From assembly GCF_042684865.1 (NCBI RefSeq), contig NZ_JBHUML010000005.1, positions 62,001 to 126,000 on the forward strand: 64,000 nucleotides of DNA, given 5' to 3'. Below, piece after piece: positions 17,325 through 26,383 of this stretch. Both the position numbers and the translations under genes were made by a program. Position 1 is the stretch's first letter. Every line of letters starts with the position of its first letter. This DNA is from Salibacterium lacus (GTDB lineage Bacteria; Bacillota; Bacilli; Bacillales; Marinococcaceae). Under the pieces are notes generated by a model, which worked only from the letters and a program-made list of their open reading frames with translations, was not told where the DNA came from and searched no databases.

Positions 17325-17933
17325 TTGAAAATATGCGACTTCCCTGTTTCCATTCAGACATACCGCCTCATGGAAGAACCGGTGTTTTTTCCATGGATCG
17401 TTTATCCCGGCGCAGAAGCCGTCAACCAGGACATATTCTCCCGCGTGTACGGTATGTTTCAAACATTGCAGCAGGATGGGTATTACCAGCCTGGGGTGAC
17501 AGACGTTCAAGGATCATTCCGCGTCAAAAACAATCAGGACTGTATCGCCAGTTTCACGTTTTCTCTGTTTGCCAATTCCCCGAAGCTTGCGCATCCGGTG
17601 GAATACATGGATTCGGTGACAGCGGACGTGTCCCGGGATAAGGTATATTCGCTGTCAGAGCAGTTTCAGCCGGGCAGCAATTGGCAAGAGAACGTGAACC
17701 GGATCATTGAAGCGCAGATAAAAGAACGTGACATCCCTCTTTTGAACGGATTCCCGGGAGTCAGTCAGGATCAGAAGTACTATCTTGCAGACAAAAGCCT
17801 TGTCATTTATTTTGATAAATACGATATTACTCCCGGCTACGCTGGATTTCCGATGTTTCCTATCTCCGGATACTCCCTGCAGTCCGTCGTCCGCGAGTCT
17901 TCTCCGCTTGGAATGATGTTAAGCGGCGGATGA
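17325..17933 (+). CDS. DUF3298/RsiV-like protein
   Basis: Protein of 202 residues from TTG 17325, which has AAGGAG eight bases upstream; an ATG at 17256 would add 23 residues but lacks a site. The sequence resembles the extracytoplasmic DUF4163/DUF3298 region of RsiV and PdaC-type proteins: VSIQTYRLMEEPVFFPWIVYP near the N terminus and IYFDKYDITPGYAGFP near the C terminus. No signal peptide or membrane helix is visible in the chosen frame, so it may act in the cytoplasm or be exported another way. It is divergent from the CAP lipoprotein gene. Confidence 0.65.
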   Translation: MKICDFPVSIQTYRLMEEPVFFPWIVYPGAEAVNQDIFSRVYGMFQTLQQDGYYQPGVTDVQGSFRVKNNQDCIASFTFSLFANSPKLAHPVEYMDSVTADVSRDKVYSLSEQFQPGSNWQENVNRIIEAQIKERDIPLLNGFPGVSQDQKYYLADKSLVIYFDKYDITPGYAGFPMFPISGYSLQSVVRESSPLGMMLSGG

Positions 17934-17976
17934 CATGATATAATAAGATGACACAACAAGTACATCTGGAGGTTCT

Positions 17977-18432
17977 ATGCTTACATTCGAAGAAAAAATG
18001 GAAATACTTGATGGATTCCCTGAGCTGACGAGTAAGGAAGTATCGCTCGGCCGGGTGAATTACCAGTACGAAGACAGTGTGATTGATAAAAAGAATGTCG
18101 TCTATCATCTTCATCCAAACGGAAACGGTTTCGTCTATGCCGGGCAGATCAAAGGCATGAAGACGGATGAAAAAGGGATGGTCAACATCCGCGAATACAG
18201 CGCCCAGGAACTGCGGGAGATTGTGTCGGCAGCGATCGAATCAATGTCGCCGCAGGAGGACCCGGAAGAAATGATGATGGAAGAATGGACGAACGAAAAC
18301 GACCAGATCCTCGTCATGATGAAAGAAGACGGCGGCTGGAACATCTACGCCGGGCTGGAGCTTGAAGGAGCCTTCAACACCTATCCGGAAGCTGCGGACT
18401 TTCTTGAAAAAGAAGGATTCACGAAAGCGTAG
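17977..18432 (+). CDS. conserved acidic hypothetical protein
   Basis: Protein of 151 residues with no signal peptide or membrane helix; acidic, with a Met/Glu-rich stretch at about 90-105. CTGGAGGTTCT precedes the ATG. I do not recognise the family. It begins 43 bp after the RsiV-like gene and probably shares its transcript, ending at the hairpin at 18453-18506. Confidence 0.6.
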   Translation: MLTFEEKMEILDGFPELTSKEVSLGRVNYQYEDSVIDKKNVVYHLHPNGNGFVYAGQIKGMKTDEKGMVNIREYSAQELREIVSAAIESMSPQEDPEEMMMEEWTNENDQILVMMKEDGGWNIYAGLELEGAFNTYPEAADFLEKEGFTKA

Positions 18433-18452
18433 AATACGAAGGATAAAAAAAT

Positions 18453-18506
18453 AATCCGAACGAGAAATACGGCATGCTGTGTGCTGCTTCCCTCGTTCGG
18501 ATTTTT
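18453..18506 (+). terminator. rho-independent terminator
   Basis: AATCCGAACGAG (18453-18464) pairs with CTCGTTCGGATT (18492-18503), then T residues. The loop is long and may fold internally. Confidence 0.7.
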
Positions 18507-18624
18507 TCGCGGCTCTGTTCAAATGGAGTACTTTTTCATCCGCAGCCCTGCACGAAAGCGGATGGAGCGTTCGCTTTTCATTTAATGGGGTTTTATGAAG
18601 GTTACAGACAAGAGGCGCGGAGAA

Positions 18625-18753
18625 GTGTCCATAACCTGAAAATAAGGGACAGGTTGAATCGCGTGGCACAGAAAAATGTCCAGTATATATAAATAACAGA
18701 CACTTTCCGCCAGCAAGTCCAGTAAGTGTCCCGTAAAATAAAATACTGGACAC
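18625..18753. repeat. array of inverted GTGTCC/GGACAC motifs, copy 1
   Basis: Non-coding stretch between convergent genes. Inverted pairs of a TGTCC-type core occur at 18625/18646, 18676/18698 and 18726/18748. The cores in a pair are 21-22 bp apart and the pairs repeat every 50-51 bp. Extra half-matches lie at 18665 and 18715. Related sequence occurs at 26835-26992. Confidence 0.6.
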
Positions 18754-18874
18754 TCTGGAGCTGAATTTGTCTATAAAAACCATCCCAGGCTTTCAATAGA
18801 ACAGATACCAGCGTGAATGGATGCCTGTGCGTTCTCCGGTGACTGAGGCTTGCTGTGTTACAATCTCATACACC

Positions 18875-18911
18875 AAAAGACCCGAACAACGAATCGTCCG
18901 GGTCTTTTTTT
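18875..18911. terminator. terminator of the NarK-like gene
   Basis: AAAAGACCCG pairs with CGGGTCTTTT (18899-18908) around a 14-nt loop, with A/T tracts on both strands. The minus-strand stop codon at 18910 lies in the T tract. Confidence 0.8.
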
Positions 18912-20097
18912 ATACTTGGACTTCTTTTAGATTCTGTTCTTTTTTGTCCTTGAGAAAGGCTTTTTGGTTCACAATCAGACAGGCGGTGCTCATGACAGCG
19001 AGAAGAATGAAGCCGATGGCGTAGGCTCCGGTCATGTCGCGCACGACGCCGAGCAGGATCGGCGGGAAAAATCCGCCGAGACCGCCGGCCGCTCCGACGA
19101 TACCGGTGACGGTCCCTGTGGCTGCCGGGAAAATACTCGGCACAAGCTTGAATACAGCGCCGTTTCCAATACCGGAAGCTGCAGCAAGCAGGAGGCTGGC
19201 TGCTGTCATCAGGATCATGTTTTCCCCGCCGGCGGCAATGCCTGCCCCGCCTGCTACTACAGCGAGAAAGACCCCTGTCAGAATCGGTCCCGGAGCTGTT
19301 TTATCCGCGGCGTATCCACCGAACGGGCGGATAAAAGTAGCCAGTATAATAAAACCGGCCGTCCGCAGCCCCGCATCCACCGCCGACAGGCCAAACACAT
19401 CGGTGAGCAGCGTCGGCAGGTACACACTGAACGTCACAAAAATACCGAACGTGACGAAATAAAACAGCGACAATGTCCACGTATGTTTATACTTAAGCAC
19501 CGACAGTTCGCCTTTGACGGTGCGGGACGTATCCGCACTCGGCGTTTCCGGAGTGAAGAACCAGAGAAGAACAGCCATTGCCGCAATCGGAAGAATCAAT
19601 GACCAGAACACCCACTCGAGTCCGGCGGCAAGTGCAATCGTCGGCAGAGCGAGACTCGCTGCCGCCGTCCCGGCATTACCTAGCGCATTAACACCAAGCG
19701 CGGTTCCCTGTTTTTCTTTCGGCGTCCATTTTGAGACAAAGGTCATCGACACCGCAAACGACGTCCCCGCCATTCCGAGGAAAAAAGCACAGACAAGCAG
19801 CGCCGCATAGGAATCAACGAATCCCGCCGCGGTGAGCGGCAGAATCAGAAACAAAAGCAGCAGGGTATACACTTTCCGCCCTCCGTATTTTTCCGTCAAA
19901 ATGCCAAGCGGGACCCGCATCACCGAACCGAGAAGCACCGGTACCGCGGCGAGCACACTTTTTTCTGTGGCGGACAGGTTGTACGTCTCCCCAATCTGAT
20001 TGATCAGCGGAGAAAACGCCCCCCACACCATAAAAGCAACCGTCATTCCAATCGTCGTCAAAAGCAGCAGACTATTTCCAGCACGTTTTTGTTCCAC
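18910..20097 (-). CDS. nitrate/nitrite MFS transporter (NarK/NNP family)
   Basis: Twelve-helix transporter of 395 residues. The nitrate/nitrite porter signature is visible: GIGNGAVFKLVPSIFP in the second half, followed by a Gly-rich helix GIVGAAGGLGGFFPP, and a matching first-half helix with GTALGVNALGNAG. Likely nitrate import or nitrite export. It starts at GTG 20097 behind AGGAGGG. No nitrate reductase or nitrite reductase gene is in the window, so its metabolic partner is elsewhere. Confidence 0.88.
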   Translation of the reverse strand: MEQKRAGNSLLLLTTIGMTVAFMVWGAFSPLINQIGETYNLSATEKSVLAAVPVLLGSVMRVPLGILTEKYGGRKVYTLLLLFLILPLTAAGFVDSYAALLVCAFFLGMAGTSFAVSMTFVSKWTPKEKQGTALGVNALGNAGTAAASLALPTIALAAGLEWVFWSLILPIAAMAVLLWFFTPETPSADTSRTVKGELSVLKYKHTWTLSLFYFVTFGIFVTFSVYLPTLLTDVFGLSAVDAGLRTAGFIILATFIRPFGGYAADKTAPGPILTGVFLAVVAGGAGIAAGGENMILMTAASLLLAAASGIGNGAVFKLVPSIFPAATGTVTGIVGAAGGLGGFFPPILLGVVRDMTGAYAIGFILLAVMSTACLIVNQKAFLKDKKEQNLKEVQV

Positions 20098-20254
20098 TGC
20101 CGGATCCCTCCTTCCATTTACTCCGGCTCTTTACTTATAGAGTCTGCCACAGTATTCCGGAGCTGTAAGGGAATTAGGAAGGTTTTCTATCAAATAAATC
20201 TGCATTCAGAGTACATGTTTTACCCTGACCGCTGAACCACCAGGTCCGTTACAG

Positions 20255-20287
20255 AAAAGCCTGCCGGATGTCCGGCAGGCTTTTTTC
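20255..20287. terminator. terminator downstream of the ABC permease
   Basis: AAAAGCCTGCCGGA (20255-20268) and TCCGGCAGGCTTTT (20271-20284) form a perfect stem just past the minus-strand stop at 20292. Confidence 0.8.
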
Positions 20288-20291
20288 ATTC

Positions 20292-21662
20292 TTACGGTAT
20301 TCCATTATAGGCATCGTATTCTTTTACAGCTTGTAATTTTTCGGAAAATCCGTCCGTGTCAATATAGAAGTATTGCCGCATAATGGTTTTCCCATTTTCC
20401 AGCTCATAAGCTATACTCACAGATTGTTTGGATGCTCCTTGTTCCTCTTCAGGACGCTGCTCAATAATCGCCTGATGCAACTGCTGAACGTCTTCCAGGT
20501 AAGCATCCGATGTACTGTACAGATTTTGATAATCCTCCGGCTCTGATATATATTCTCCAACATACACACTCTGTACGAAGTCCCTGTCCGGGATCGTGGA
20601 TTCATAGCCAAACGCATCGTAGTGCAGCATCGCACCTGCGATGATAATCACAACAACGTACCCGCCGTAACCGATGAGAGCTCTGCCCCGGAACACCCTC
20701 CATGTTTTTTTCAAAATCATTTCCGCGACGAAATACCCGGCGGCTGATCCGAAAATGTATCCAAAAATCATCCATCCGGTATTATCATTTTGAACGTAAA
20801 AGAGACTGAACGTCATCATGGCACACAATGTCACGCCGTACTTGAATATAGGACGCAGCACACGAAACGTGATCGCCTCCGAAGCGGTTTCAATCGGCCG
20901 CAGTTTATAGAGTACGAGTGCAGCAGCTCCAAATAGTACAGCAGCAGCTACATACCCCGCTAACTGCCAGGAGGTATATTGCATCTCCACAATATCAGAA
21001 ATAAACATAAGCGGTGAAAACAGTAGAAATTTATCACTGACAGTGTTAAAAGGCGGCAGACCATATAAGTAAAGAGAGATATTACTATAGATAAGCGTGT
21101 ACATCGCCACCGGCAGTACAAGTAATATCAGTGTTATGATACCGGTCGCGATCGACATTCCGACAGCCATACCTACAAATACTGTAAAGAGAAAGAAAAA
21201 AACACTCATGATGAGGAATGCCCCGGCCCATGACCAAATCGTCTGAGGGGATAACTCACTAAATTCTGGATACATCCCGGCAATCACTTGTGCCGCTCCT
21301 GCAGTAATGAGTAATGGCGCAATGATCAAAACCAACCCGGTCAAAACCTGATTGAAAAAAAGACTTTCTCTTCGTACCGGCAGGCTGTGCATCATGTCGG
21401 CTGCATCAGGAACCTGCAGGTATCGAAACAGAAAAATACCAGTTAAAATGCTGCCGCCGACAAGGACCGGAAGTTCTGTTCCATTGGAAATCTGTGTCAT
21501 GGTAGTAACATCTTCCGGGCCATACCAACCGTCGGTAAGCCTTATCATTTGCATGGGAACGATGAATATCCAACCGATTAAAATAACAATGCCAAGCCAG
21601 CCGTGTTGTTTGAGATTCTGCTTTTGAATCCCAGGATTAAAGAAGGACACTTTCGATTTCAT
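20292..21662 (-). CDS. ABC transporter permease (YtrC/YtrD-like)
   Basis: Membrane protein of 456 residues with about ten transmembrane segments in the first 360 residues and a soluble extracytoplasmic-looking tail. GGGAGGC precedes the ATG at 21662, which lies 26 bp inside the end of the ATPase gene, so the two are translationally coupled. It resembles permeases of GntR-controlled ABC exporters such as ytrABCDEF of B. subtilis, which respond to cell-wall antibiotics. The transported substrate is not known. Confidence 0.8.
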   Translation of the reverse strand: MKSKVSFFNPGIQKQNLKQHGWLGIVILIGWIFIVPMQMIRLTDGWYGPEDVTTMTQISNGTELPVLVGGSILTGIFLFRYLQVPDAADMMHSLPVRRESLFFNQVLTGLVLIIAPLLITAGAAQVIAGMYPEFSELSPQTIWSWAGAFLIMSVFFFLFTVFVGMAVGMSIATGIITLILLVLPVAMYTLIYSNISLYLYGLPPFNTVSDKFLLFSPLMFISDIVEMQYTSWQLAGYVAAAVLFGAAALVLYKLRPIETASEAITFRVLRPIFKYGVTLCAMMTFSLFYVQNDNTGWMIFGYIFGSAAGYFVAEMILKKTWRVFRGRALIGYGGYVVVIIIAGAMLHYDAFGYESTIPDRDFVQSVYVGEYISEPEDYQNLYSTSDAYLEDVQQLHQAIIEQRPEEEQGASKQSVSIAYELENGKTIMRQYFYIDTDGFSEKLQAVKEYDAYNGIP

Positions 21663-22539
21663 AGCCGATGCCTCCCATCTCATAAATGAAAATTTCCTCG
21701 AGCGTCAGCGGCAGCATGTCAAAGACGCGCGGGTGATACGGCTTGATGTGCTGTTCAATCTCTGCCCGGTCCCCGCGGACGATAAGCAGATAGACGCTTC
21801 CGCGTTTTTCTTCGTGAAGAAGGTTCAACCCGGTGGCAGCCTCTTCTTTCGTTTCGTCCGAATCAAAGGCCACCTGTACTTTATGTGTGTCGGTTTTCAG
21901 TTCGTCGAGTTCTTTTTCGACGCGGAGGGTGCCTTCATGCATGATACCGACCTGGTCGCAGATATCTTCAATTTCCCGGAGGTTATGGGAGGAAATAATC
22001 ACTGTTACTTCCCTTTCTGCGATATCCTGAAATAACAGGTTTTTGATTTTATGGCGCATCACCGGGTCAAGCCCGTCGATCGGTTCGTCGAGAATGAGCA
22101 CTTCCGGCATCGCAGCAAGTGCCAGCCAGAAGGCAGCCTGCCGTTTCATTCCTTTGGACAAGCGCTGGATTTTTCGTTTTGGATCAATCTGGAATACCTG
22201 CTGCAGTTTTTGATACCGCTCTTCGTCCCAGTTTGGATAAAAGGAACGGTAATAGGCGGCCATTTGTTTGATGGAGGCCTGCGGCAGAAAATACGGGTTA
22301 TCCGGGATAAAAATCACTTGCTGTTTCTTTGGTACATTTTCATAGACCGGTTCCCCGTCTATCTGAACCGTTCCTTCGTCCTGCCGGTAAATGCCGGCGA
22401 GTATTTTCAGAAGTGTTGTTTTGCCGGCCCCATTTGACCCGAGCAGACCGTAAATATGCCCCTGTTTCACCGACAGATTCAGATCATGGACAGCGTCTTC
22501 TTTTTCAAACGTCTTCGTGACATGCTGCACGTCAATCAC
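21637..22539 (-). CDS. ABC transporter ATP-binding protein (YtrB-like)
   Basis: Nucleotide-binding subunit of 300 residues. Walker A GSNGAGKTT is at 34-42, a signature of the LSKGMKRQ type follows, and Walker B is VLILDEP with a D-loop GLD. The start is GTG 22539, with GGGGGAG upstream. It overlaps the GntR stop by 8 bp (GTGATTGA), so the three genes form one coupled operon. A C-terminal extension of about 80 residues follows the ATPase core, as in YtrB/EcsA-like exporters. Confidence 0.88.
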   Translation of the reverse strand: MIDVQHVTKTFEKEDAVHDLNLSVKQGHIYGLLGSNGAGKTTLLKILAGIYRQDEGTVQIDGEPVYENVPKKQQVIFIPDNPYFLPQASIKQMAAYYRSFYPNWDEERYQKLQQVFQIDPKRKIQRLSKGMKRQAAFWLALAAMPEVLILDEPIDGLDPVMRHKIKNLLFQDIAEREVTVIISSHNLREIEDICDQVGIMHEGTLRVEKELDELKTDTHKVQVAFDSDETKEEAATGLNLLHEEKRGSVYLLIVRGDRAEIEQHIKPYHPRVFDMLPLTLEEIFIYEMGGIGYEIESVLL

Positions 22540-22915
22540 GATGGTCTCCCCCTTCCTGTTCTGCTTCCTCAAACCAGCGCAGCAGCTCTTCTTTCGTCAG
22601 CCCCATGTAGATGGCTTCCTTGAGAAGAGGCCGGAACTGGTCTTTCATCTCTTCCAGCTTGCGGTCATTGGATATCCAATCGGTCGGTGCCACAAAATAC
22701 CCCTTTCTGCTTGCGGAATACAGAAATCCCTGCCGCTCCAGTTCGCGGTAGGCTTTCTGAATCGTATTCGGATTGACCGTGAGTTCCTGTGACACGTGAC
22801 GCACCGACGGCAGCTTTTCATCCGGCTTCAGCACACTGGTCACAATCAACTCTTTGATATTGTCCATCAGCTGTTCATAAATCGGCTTCCGGCTCCGCAG
22901 ATCAAGCTCAAACAA
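22532..22915 (-). CDS. GntR-family regulator (YtrA subfamily)
   Basis: Short repressor of 127 residues. An N-terminal winged helix-turn-helix (about 10-75; SVRHVSQELTVNPNT is the recognition region) is followed by a small dimerisation tail, as in the YtrA subfamily, which lacks a large ligand domain. It is the first gene of the operon it should control. A perfect 7-7-7 palindrome at the predicted transcription start is the likely operator. Confidence 0.88.
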   Translation of the reverse strand: MFELDLRSRKPIYEQLMDNIKELIVTSVLKPDEKLPSVRHVSQELTVNPNTIQKAYRELERQGFLYSASRKGYFVAPTDWISNDRKLEEMKDQFRPLLKEAIYMGLTKEELLRWFEEAEQEGGDHRD

Positions 22916-22962
22916 AACATCCCCTCCTCTACTTTACCGATTTTTATACATGGTGTGTTTTC

Positions 22963-23018
22963 TGTATTACTATGATTAATACAATTGATAGTATAATCGT
23001 TCTTTTATCTGTTGTAAA
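22963..23018 (-). promoter_or_regulatory. promoter and GntR operator of the ytr-like operon
   Basis: On the minus strand TTTACA (23013-23018) and TATACT (22990-22995) are separated by exactly 17 bp. Immediately downstream TGTATTA-N7-TAATACA (22963-22983) is a perfect inverted repeat covering the expected start site, a position suited to autorepression by the first gene of the operon. Confidence 0.7.
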
Positions 23019-23110
23019 GATATAATTTCCATTTCATTTCAGAAAAAAGTTGATGACTCATCACCAGCCGGCGGCAACAGTTGATCCGCCTGCAAAATGT
23101 GGGCGCAATC

Positions 23111-23440
23111 GGTCGTGAGGCGCGCTCTAGCGACCAGTTCCAGACTAAATCACAGCATAAACGGTCCCTGGGCTTCCCCCAGCGACCGTTTCCCTCCTGC
23201 TCCAGCGAGTAACTAGCTCTTTGCAGCGCCCTAGCGACCCATTCATTCCCCACTGGCACGTACTTTGGTCGTTGACAGTAACCAACGGCCCGCCGCCTGC
23301 GCAAGGAACTAATCCAGCTGACGATTAGGTGGCAATCGGTCGATAAAGGCTTTCTATCGACCGATTGCAAGCTCCATCACAGCACAAACGGTCGCTGGGC
23401 ATCCCCAGCGACCGTTTCCCTCCTGCTCCAGCGGACAATT
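23111..23440. repeat. non-coding array of inverted GGTCG/CGACC motifs
   Basis: The 660-bp gap between the GntR gene and the next minus-strand gene has no credible reading frame. It holds paired GGTCG...CGACC cores at 23111/23131, 23163/23183, 23339/23358 and 23390/23409 (19-20 bp apart), with 51-52 bp between neighbouring pairs. Two copies of a longer block containing AAACGGTC-CTGGG and CCCAGCGACCGTTTCC occur at about 23150-23210 and 23377-23437. Confidence 0.6.
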
Positions 23441-23523
23441 AGCTCTTAGGTCTGTTCTATCGACTCATTTTCTCTCCACCTGAACGTAATATAGTCGTCA
23501 GCAGCCCCCTCTGAGCAATCACC

Positions 23524-23569
23524 AAAAAAGCCCCGGCCGGAACGCGGGGTTGCACGTTCCAGCCGGGGC
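23524..23569 (-). terminator. terminator of the 465-residue protein gene
   Basis: A 15-bp GC-rich stem (23530-23544 with 23555-23569, one mismatch) is followed on the minus strand by six T. Confidence 0.85.
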
Positions 23570-23575
23570 CGGGCA

Positions 23576-24973
23576 TCAGGCGTTAGCTTTCTGCATTTTA
23601 CGATACAAGTCCTGGTAGGCTTTCGATTCACTTTCGCGTCCGAGATCAAGATAGATTTTGGAGAGCCAGCGGACGGGTTCGGGGTCGGTGGTGTTCATTT
23701 CCATTTCCCAGCTGAAGCAGTCCACCGCCTGGTCGAGCTGGTTGAACTCATACAGCATCTCCCCTAGTTCACGCTGCTTTTCCGGATCATCGTGGTACGC
23801 CTTCATTTTTTCAAGCTGCTGGATGATCGGGGAGGACTCCGTTTTCTCCCGGATCGGCGCCAGCCATGTCAACACGTCCTGAAGCGGACGGTCAGAAAGA
23901 AGTTCGTTCACACACAGCTGCAGAATTTTTTCTGCTTTCCGGGGTTGATTGTCATACATGGATGCAATATAAAGAGGCAGATCATCGAGTGCCACCCCGG
24001 ATGTTTTCAGATCCATCGTCCCCAGCATTTCCTCCAGCGCAGCCTCCTGCTTCTCCGTGAGAGATATGTCGTGCTGCTGCAGAAGCCGCAGGGCGTTCTC
24101 CAAATCATGACGGGATAAATAAATCGAAAGCAGATCCTGAGGAAGCCGCTCGAGGGATGGCACCTTGGCATGCAGGTCGTTCAGAATCAGCTGCTGCCCC
24201 TCTTTATCGTAATACAGGTGCAGCCACTGCAGCAGTTCTTCGTAATAAGCATCGCCGCCTTCGCGCTGGATTTGATCAATCATCAGCGAAAACGCGTCAA
24301 CCCAGCGCTTTTCTTCTTTCAAAAACCGGAGAAGCTGCGCTGCGTTTTCCGGATCTTTGCGCGCGTAATAACAGGCCTTTTCCATATAAAGAGGGTCTCT
24401 TTCCCATAATTCCGGTGCCATCCGCTGATACATATCCTTAAAAGTGGAAAATTCCATCTCGTTTGATAGCTGTTTGACCCAGCTGTGATTCGGGGTGAAA
24501 TCCATCAGTACACGAATGATCCGGTAACCGAGAAACAGCTGGCCGGTGCGGCGGTGCTGGTAGTAAAACGACTGAATATCCTCAAACAGATCCTTTTTGG
24601 AAACAAACGCATCAAAGAAGGTGAGCATGCGGGCCGTTTCCTGATAGGTATGCTGGCTCTGGAATTTGCCGCGCAGTTGACTCAGGCCCCGTTTTGGAAA
24701 TGACGTCCTGTCCGAGAGCACTTCCCCGATAAACGGATGCGGCGCCTCGTAGACAGCCCCGTGCTTCACTGCTTTTTCGAGAAAGGAACGGCGCCGCACA
24801 TGGTTTGCTTTCATTGTCGTTACATACTCATTTTTGAAAAATATCATGTAATACACCTGTCCTGTCTTATCCCAGGCCTCTACCATTTTGCCCTGCAGAA
24901 ATACGATTAACGCCCCTGGACGCACCGTCGTCTGTTTTTTTCCGTCGGTGATGACACATTCGGTTTGGTTCAT
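23576..24973 (-). CDS. helical-repeat protein of unknown function
   Basis: Soluble 465-residue protein. Residues after about 100 are almost wholly helical with TPR-like spacing; the last 60 residues (LGEMLYEFNQLDQAVDCF) read like a TPR unit. The N terminus (about 1-60) looks beta-rich. GGGAGG precedes the ATG at 24973; a longer frame to 25051 runs into the upstream terminator and is unlikely. I do not recognise a named family. Flanked by terminators on both sides, so monocistronic. Confidence 0.65.
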   Translation of the reverse strand: MNQTECVITDGKKQTTVRPGALIVFLQGKMVEAWDKTGQVYYMIFFKNEYVTTMKANHVRRRSFLEKAVKHGAVYEAPHPFIGEVLSDRTSFPKRGLSQLRGKFQSQHTYQETARMLTFFDAFVSKKDLFEDIQSFYYQHRRTGQLFLGYRIIRVLMDFTPNHSWVKQLSNEMEFSTFKDMYQRMAPELWERDPLYMEKACYYARKDPENAAQLLRFLKEEKRWVDAFSLMIDQIQREGGDAYYEELLQWLHLYYDKEGQQLILNDLHAKVPSLERLPQDLLSIYLSRHDLENALRLLQQHDISLTEKQEAALEEMLGTMDLKTSGVALDDLPLYIASMYDNQPRKAEKILQLCVNELLSDRPLQDVLTWLAPIREKTESSPIIQQLEKMKAYHDDPEKQRELGEMLYEFNQLDQAVDCFSWEMEMNTTDPEPVRWLSKIYLDLGRESESKAYQDLYRKMQKANA

Positions 24974-25007
24974 TATGAAAACCTCCCTTAATATAGTAAA
25001 CCTCGTA

Positions 25008-25045
25008 CAAAAAGAAGCAGCCGCGCGCTGGACTGCTTCTTTTTT
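25008..25045 (-). terminator. terminator of the Gfo/Idh/MocA gene
   Basis: AAAAAGAAGCAG (25009-25020) pairs with CTGCTTCTTTTT (25033-25044). Confidence 0.8.
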
Positions 25046-25047
25046 CG

Positions 25048-26031
25048 TCACGTCTGCAGCTGGTCCGCATCAAATACAACGCCCAGGTCCCTGCGGATCC
25101 GGTCGGTCTGACGCATCACCATCTGTGAATCGTGCCAATGTAATGAAGTTGTATCGTTCGTTTCGCAGGCCTCGATAAATCGTGCTGCTTCATAATACAT
25201 ATCCGGGTTCGTCTGTTCAATATCCACCGTTTCCGGCTGCCCTTTTACCGGAACAAACGTCAGATGCTGCACCTCGTGAATCGTATCGATATAGAGGGTT
25301 CCTTTTTCACCCTGAATCTCACTGGGGCTGTTCGACGACGTGATTTTCGAGTAGGCCGCTGCGGCGTCCATGCCGTCATAGGAAAGAAGGACATTCGCCG
25401 CTCCGTCTACACCGCTTTCCAGTACATGACCGGAAGCTTTCACATCCCGCGGCTCCCCGAACAGACGCTGGAGCGGGTGCAGGCAGTACACACCAATATC
25501 CATTGTCGCCCCGTTCGACAGCGAAGGCTTGAACGCATTCAGGACCTCTCCGTTCAGGTAGGCATCATAGCGGCTCGAATACTGAGAAAAATGGAAAACG
25601 GCCTTGCGCACGGTGCCGACTTTCGGAAGCATTTCCTGCAGCTTTTGAAAGCCCGGAGTATAAAGGTTTTTCACCGCTTCCATCAGCACAACGTTGTGTT
25701 TCCGGGCGGTTTCGATCAGATGACGCGCTTCCTGTTCATTGCTGCAGAGCGGTTTCTCGCAGATGACATGTCTGCCGTGCTCCATCGCCGACGCGGCCTG
25801 CTGTGCGTGATACCGGGTCGGGCTTGCGATGTAGACGGCATCCAGTTCATCGTCCCCGAACATGGCCTCAAAATCGGCGTAATATGTATCAGCTTTTGTT
25901 TTGGCCGCAAATTCCCGCGCCCGTTCTTCATCCCTGGAATACACGGCATGCAGATGGAACGCATCCACGCCGCGCGCCGCATCGATAAAGGCCTCAGTGA
26001 TCCAGTTCGTTCCGATCGTTGCCATATTCAC
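25048..26031 (-). CDS. Gfo/Idh/MocA family oxidoreductase
   Basis: NAD(P)-dependent sugar or polyol oxidoreductase of 327 residues. The N-terminal Rossmann domain is followed by the family motif EKP in VICEKPLCSN and a second-domain block GATMDIGVYCLHPL with the catalytic His region. The usual first glycine loop GxGxxG is degenerate (ATIGTNWI), as in the dimeric dihydrodiol dehydrogenase-like branch. The start is GTG 26031 with GGGGGA upstream. No pathway neighbours indicate the substrate. Confidence 0.8.
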   Translation of the reverse strand: MNMATIGTNWITEAFIDAARGVDAFHLHAVYSRDEERAREFAAKTKADTYYADFEAMFGDDELDAVYIASPTRYHAQQAASAMEHGRHVICEKPLCSNEQEARHLIETARKHNVVLMEAVKNLYTPGFQKLQEMLPKVGTVRKAVFHFSQYSSRYDAYLNGEVLNAFKPSLSNGATMDIGVYCLHPLQRLFGEPRDVKASGHVLESGVDGAANVLLSYDGMDAAAAYSKITSSNSPSEIQGEKGTLYIDTIHEVQHLTFVPVKGQPETVDIEQTNPDMYYEAARFIEACETNDTTSLHWHDSQMVMRQTDRIRRDLGVVFDADQLQT

Positions 26032-26185
26032 CGCCGACGTCCCCCTTTTTCCTGTTTGTCCTTATTATACTATACTCAAGAATGTTTATCACGTATTCTT
26101 CTGTATTCAGCGTAACGTATTTCAGGTTCATGTGAAAGGGGAAGGGAATCAGCCGCCGGTCTTTTGTGATGATAGAGGTGGTAAC

Positions 26186-26377
26186 ATGAAAAAGAATAAA
26201 ATGAATCAAAACGAAGATAACGAGAGAAAAAAGAGACTGCTGTTGGATAATATTTTTACAAACGGCCTCTTTACTTTTTTGACATTTCCGGGTAGGGCAG
26301 TGGAAGATCCTAAAGAGTTCTTTACCATCCTGCCTTTTTTAGGCGTTATGTTTTGGTTGATTCCTATCCTCTGGTAA
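26186..26377 (+). CDS. small membrane protein
   Basis: Protein of 63 residues with a strong ribosome binding site (AGAGGTGGTAAC before the ATG). The N-terminal third is very charged (Lys, Asn, Glu), and a hydrophobic C-terminal segment of about 20 residues could span the membrane. No family recognised. It is convergent with the DUF454 gene. Confidence 0.55.
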   Translation: MKKNKMNQNEDNERKKRLLLDNIFTNGLFTFLTFPGRAVEDPKEFFTILPFLGVMFWLIPILW

Positions 26378-26383
26378 GCGGGG

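Noticed and set aside
25264..26115. 283-codon plus-strand frame
   Set aside because: Antisense to the Gfo/Idh/MocA gene; composition is that of a reverse-strand shadow and no start signal is present.
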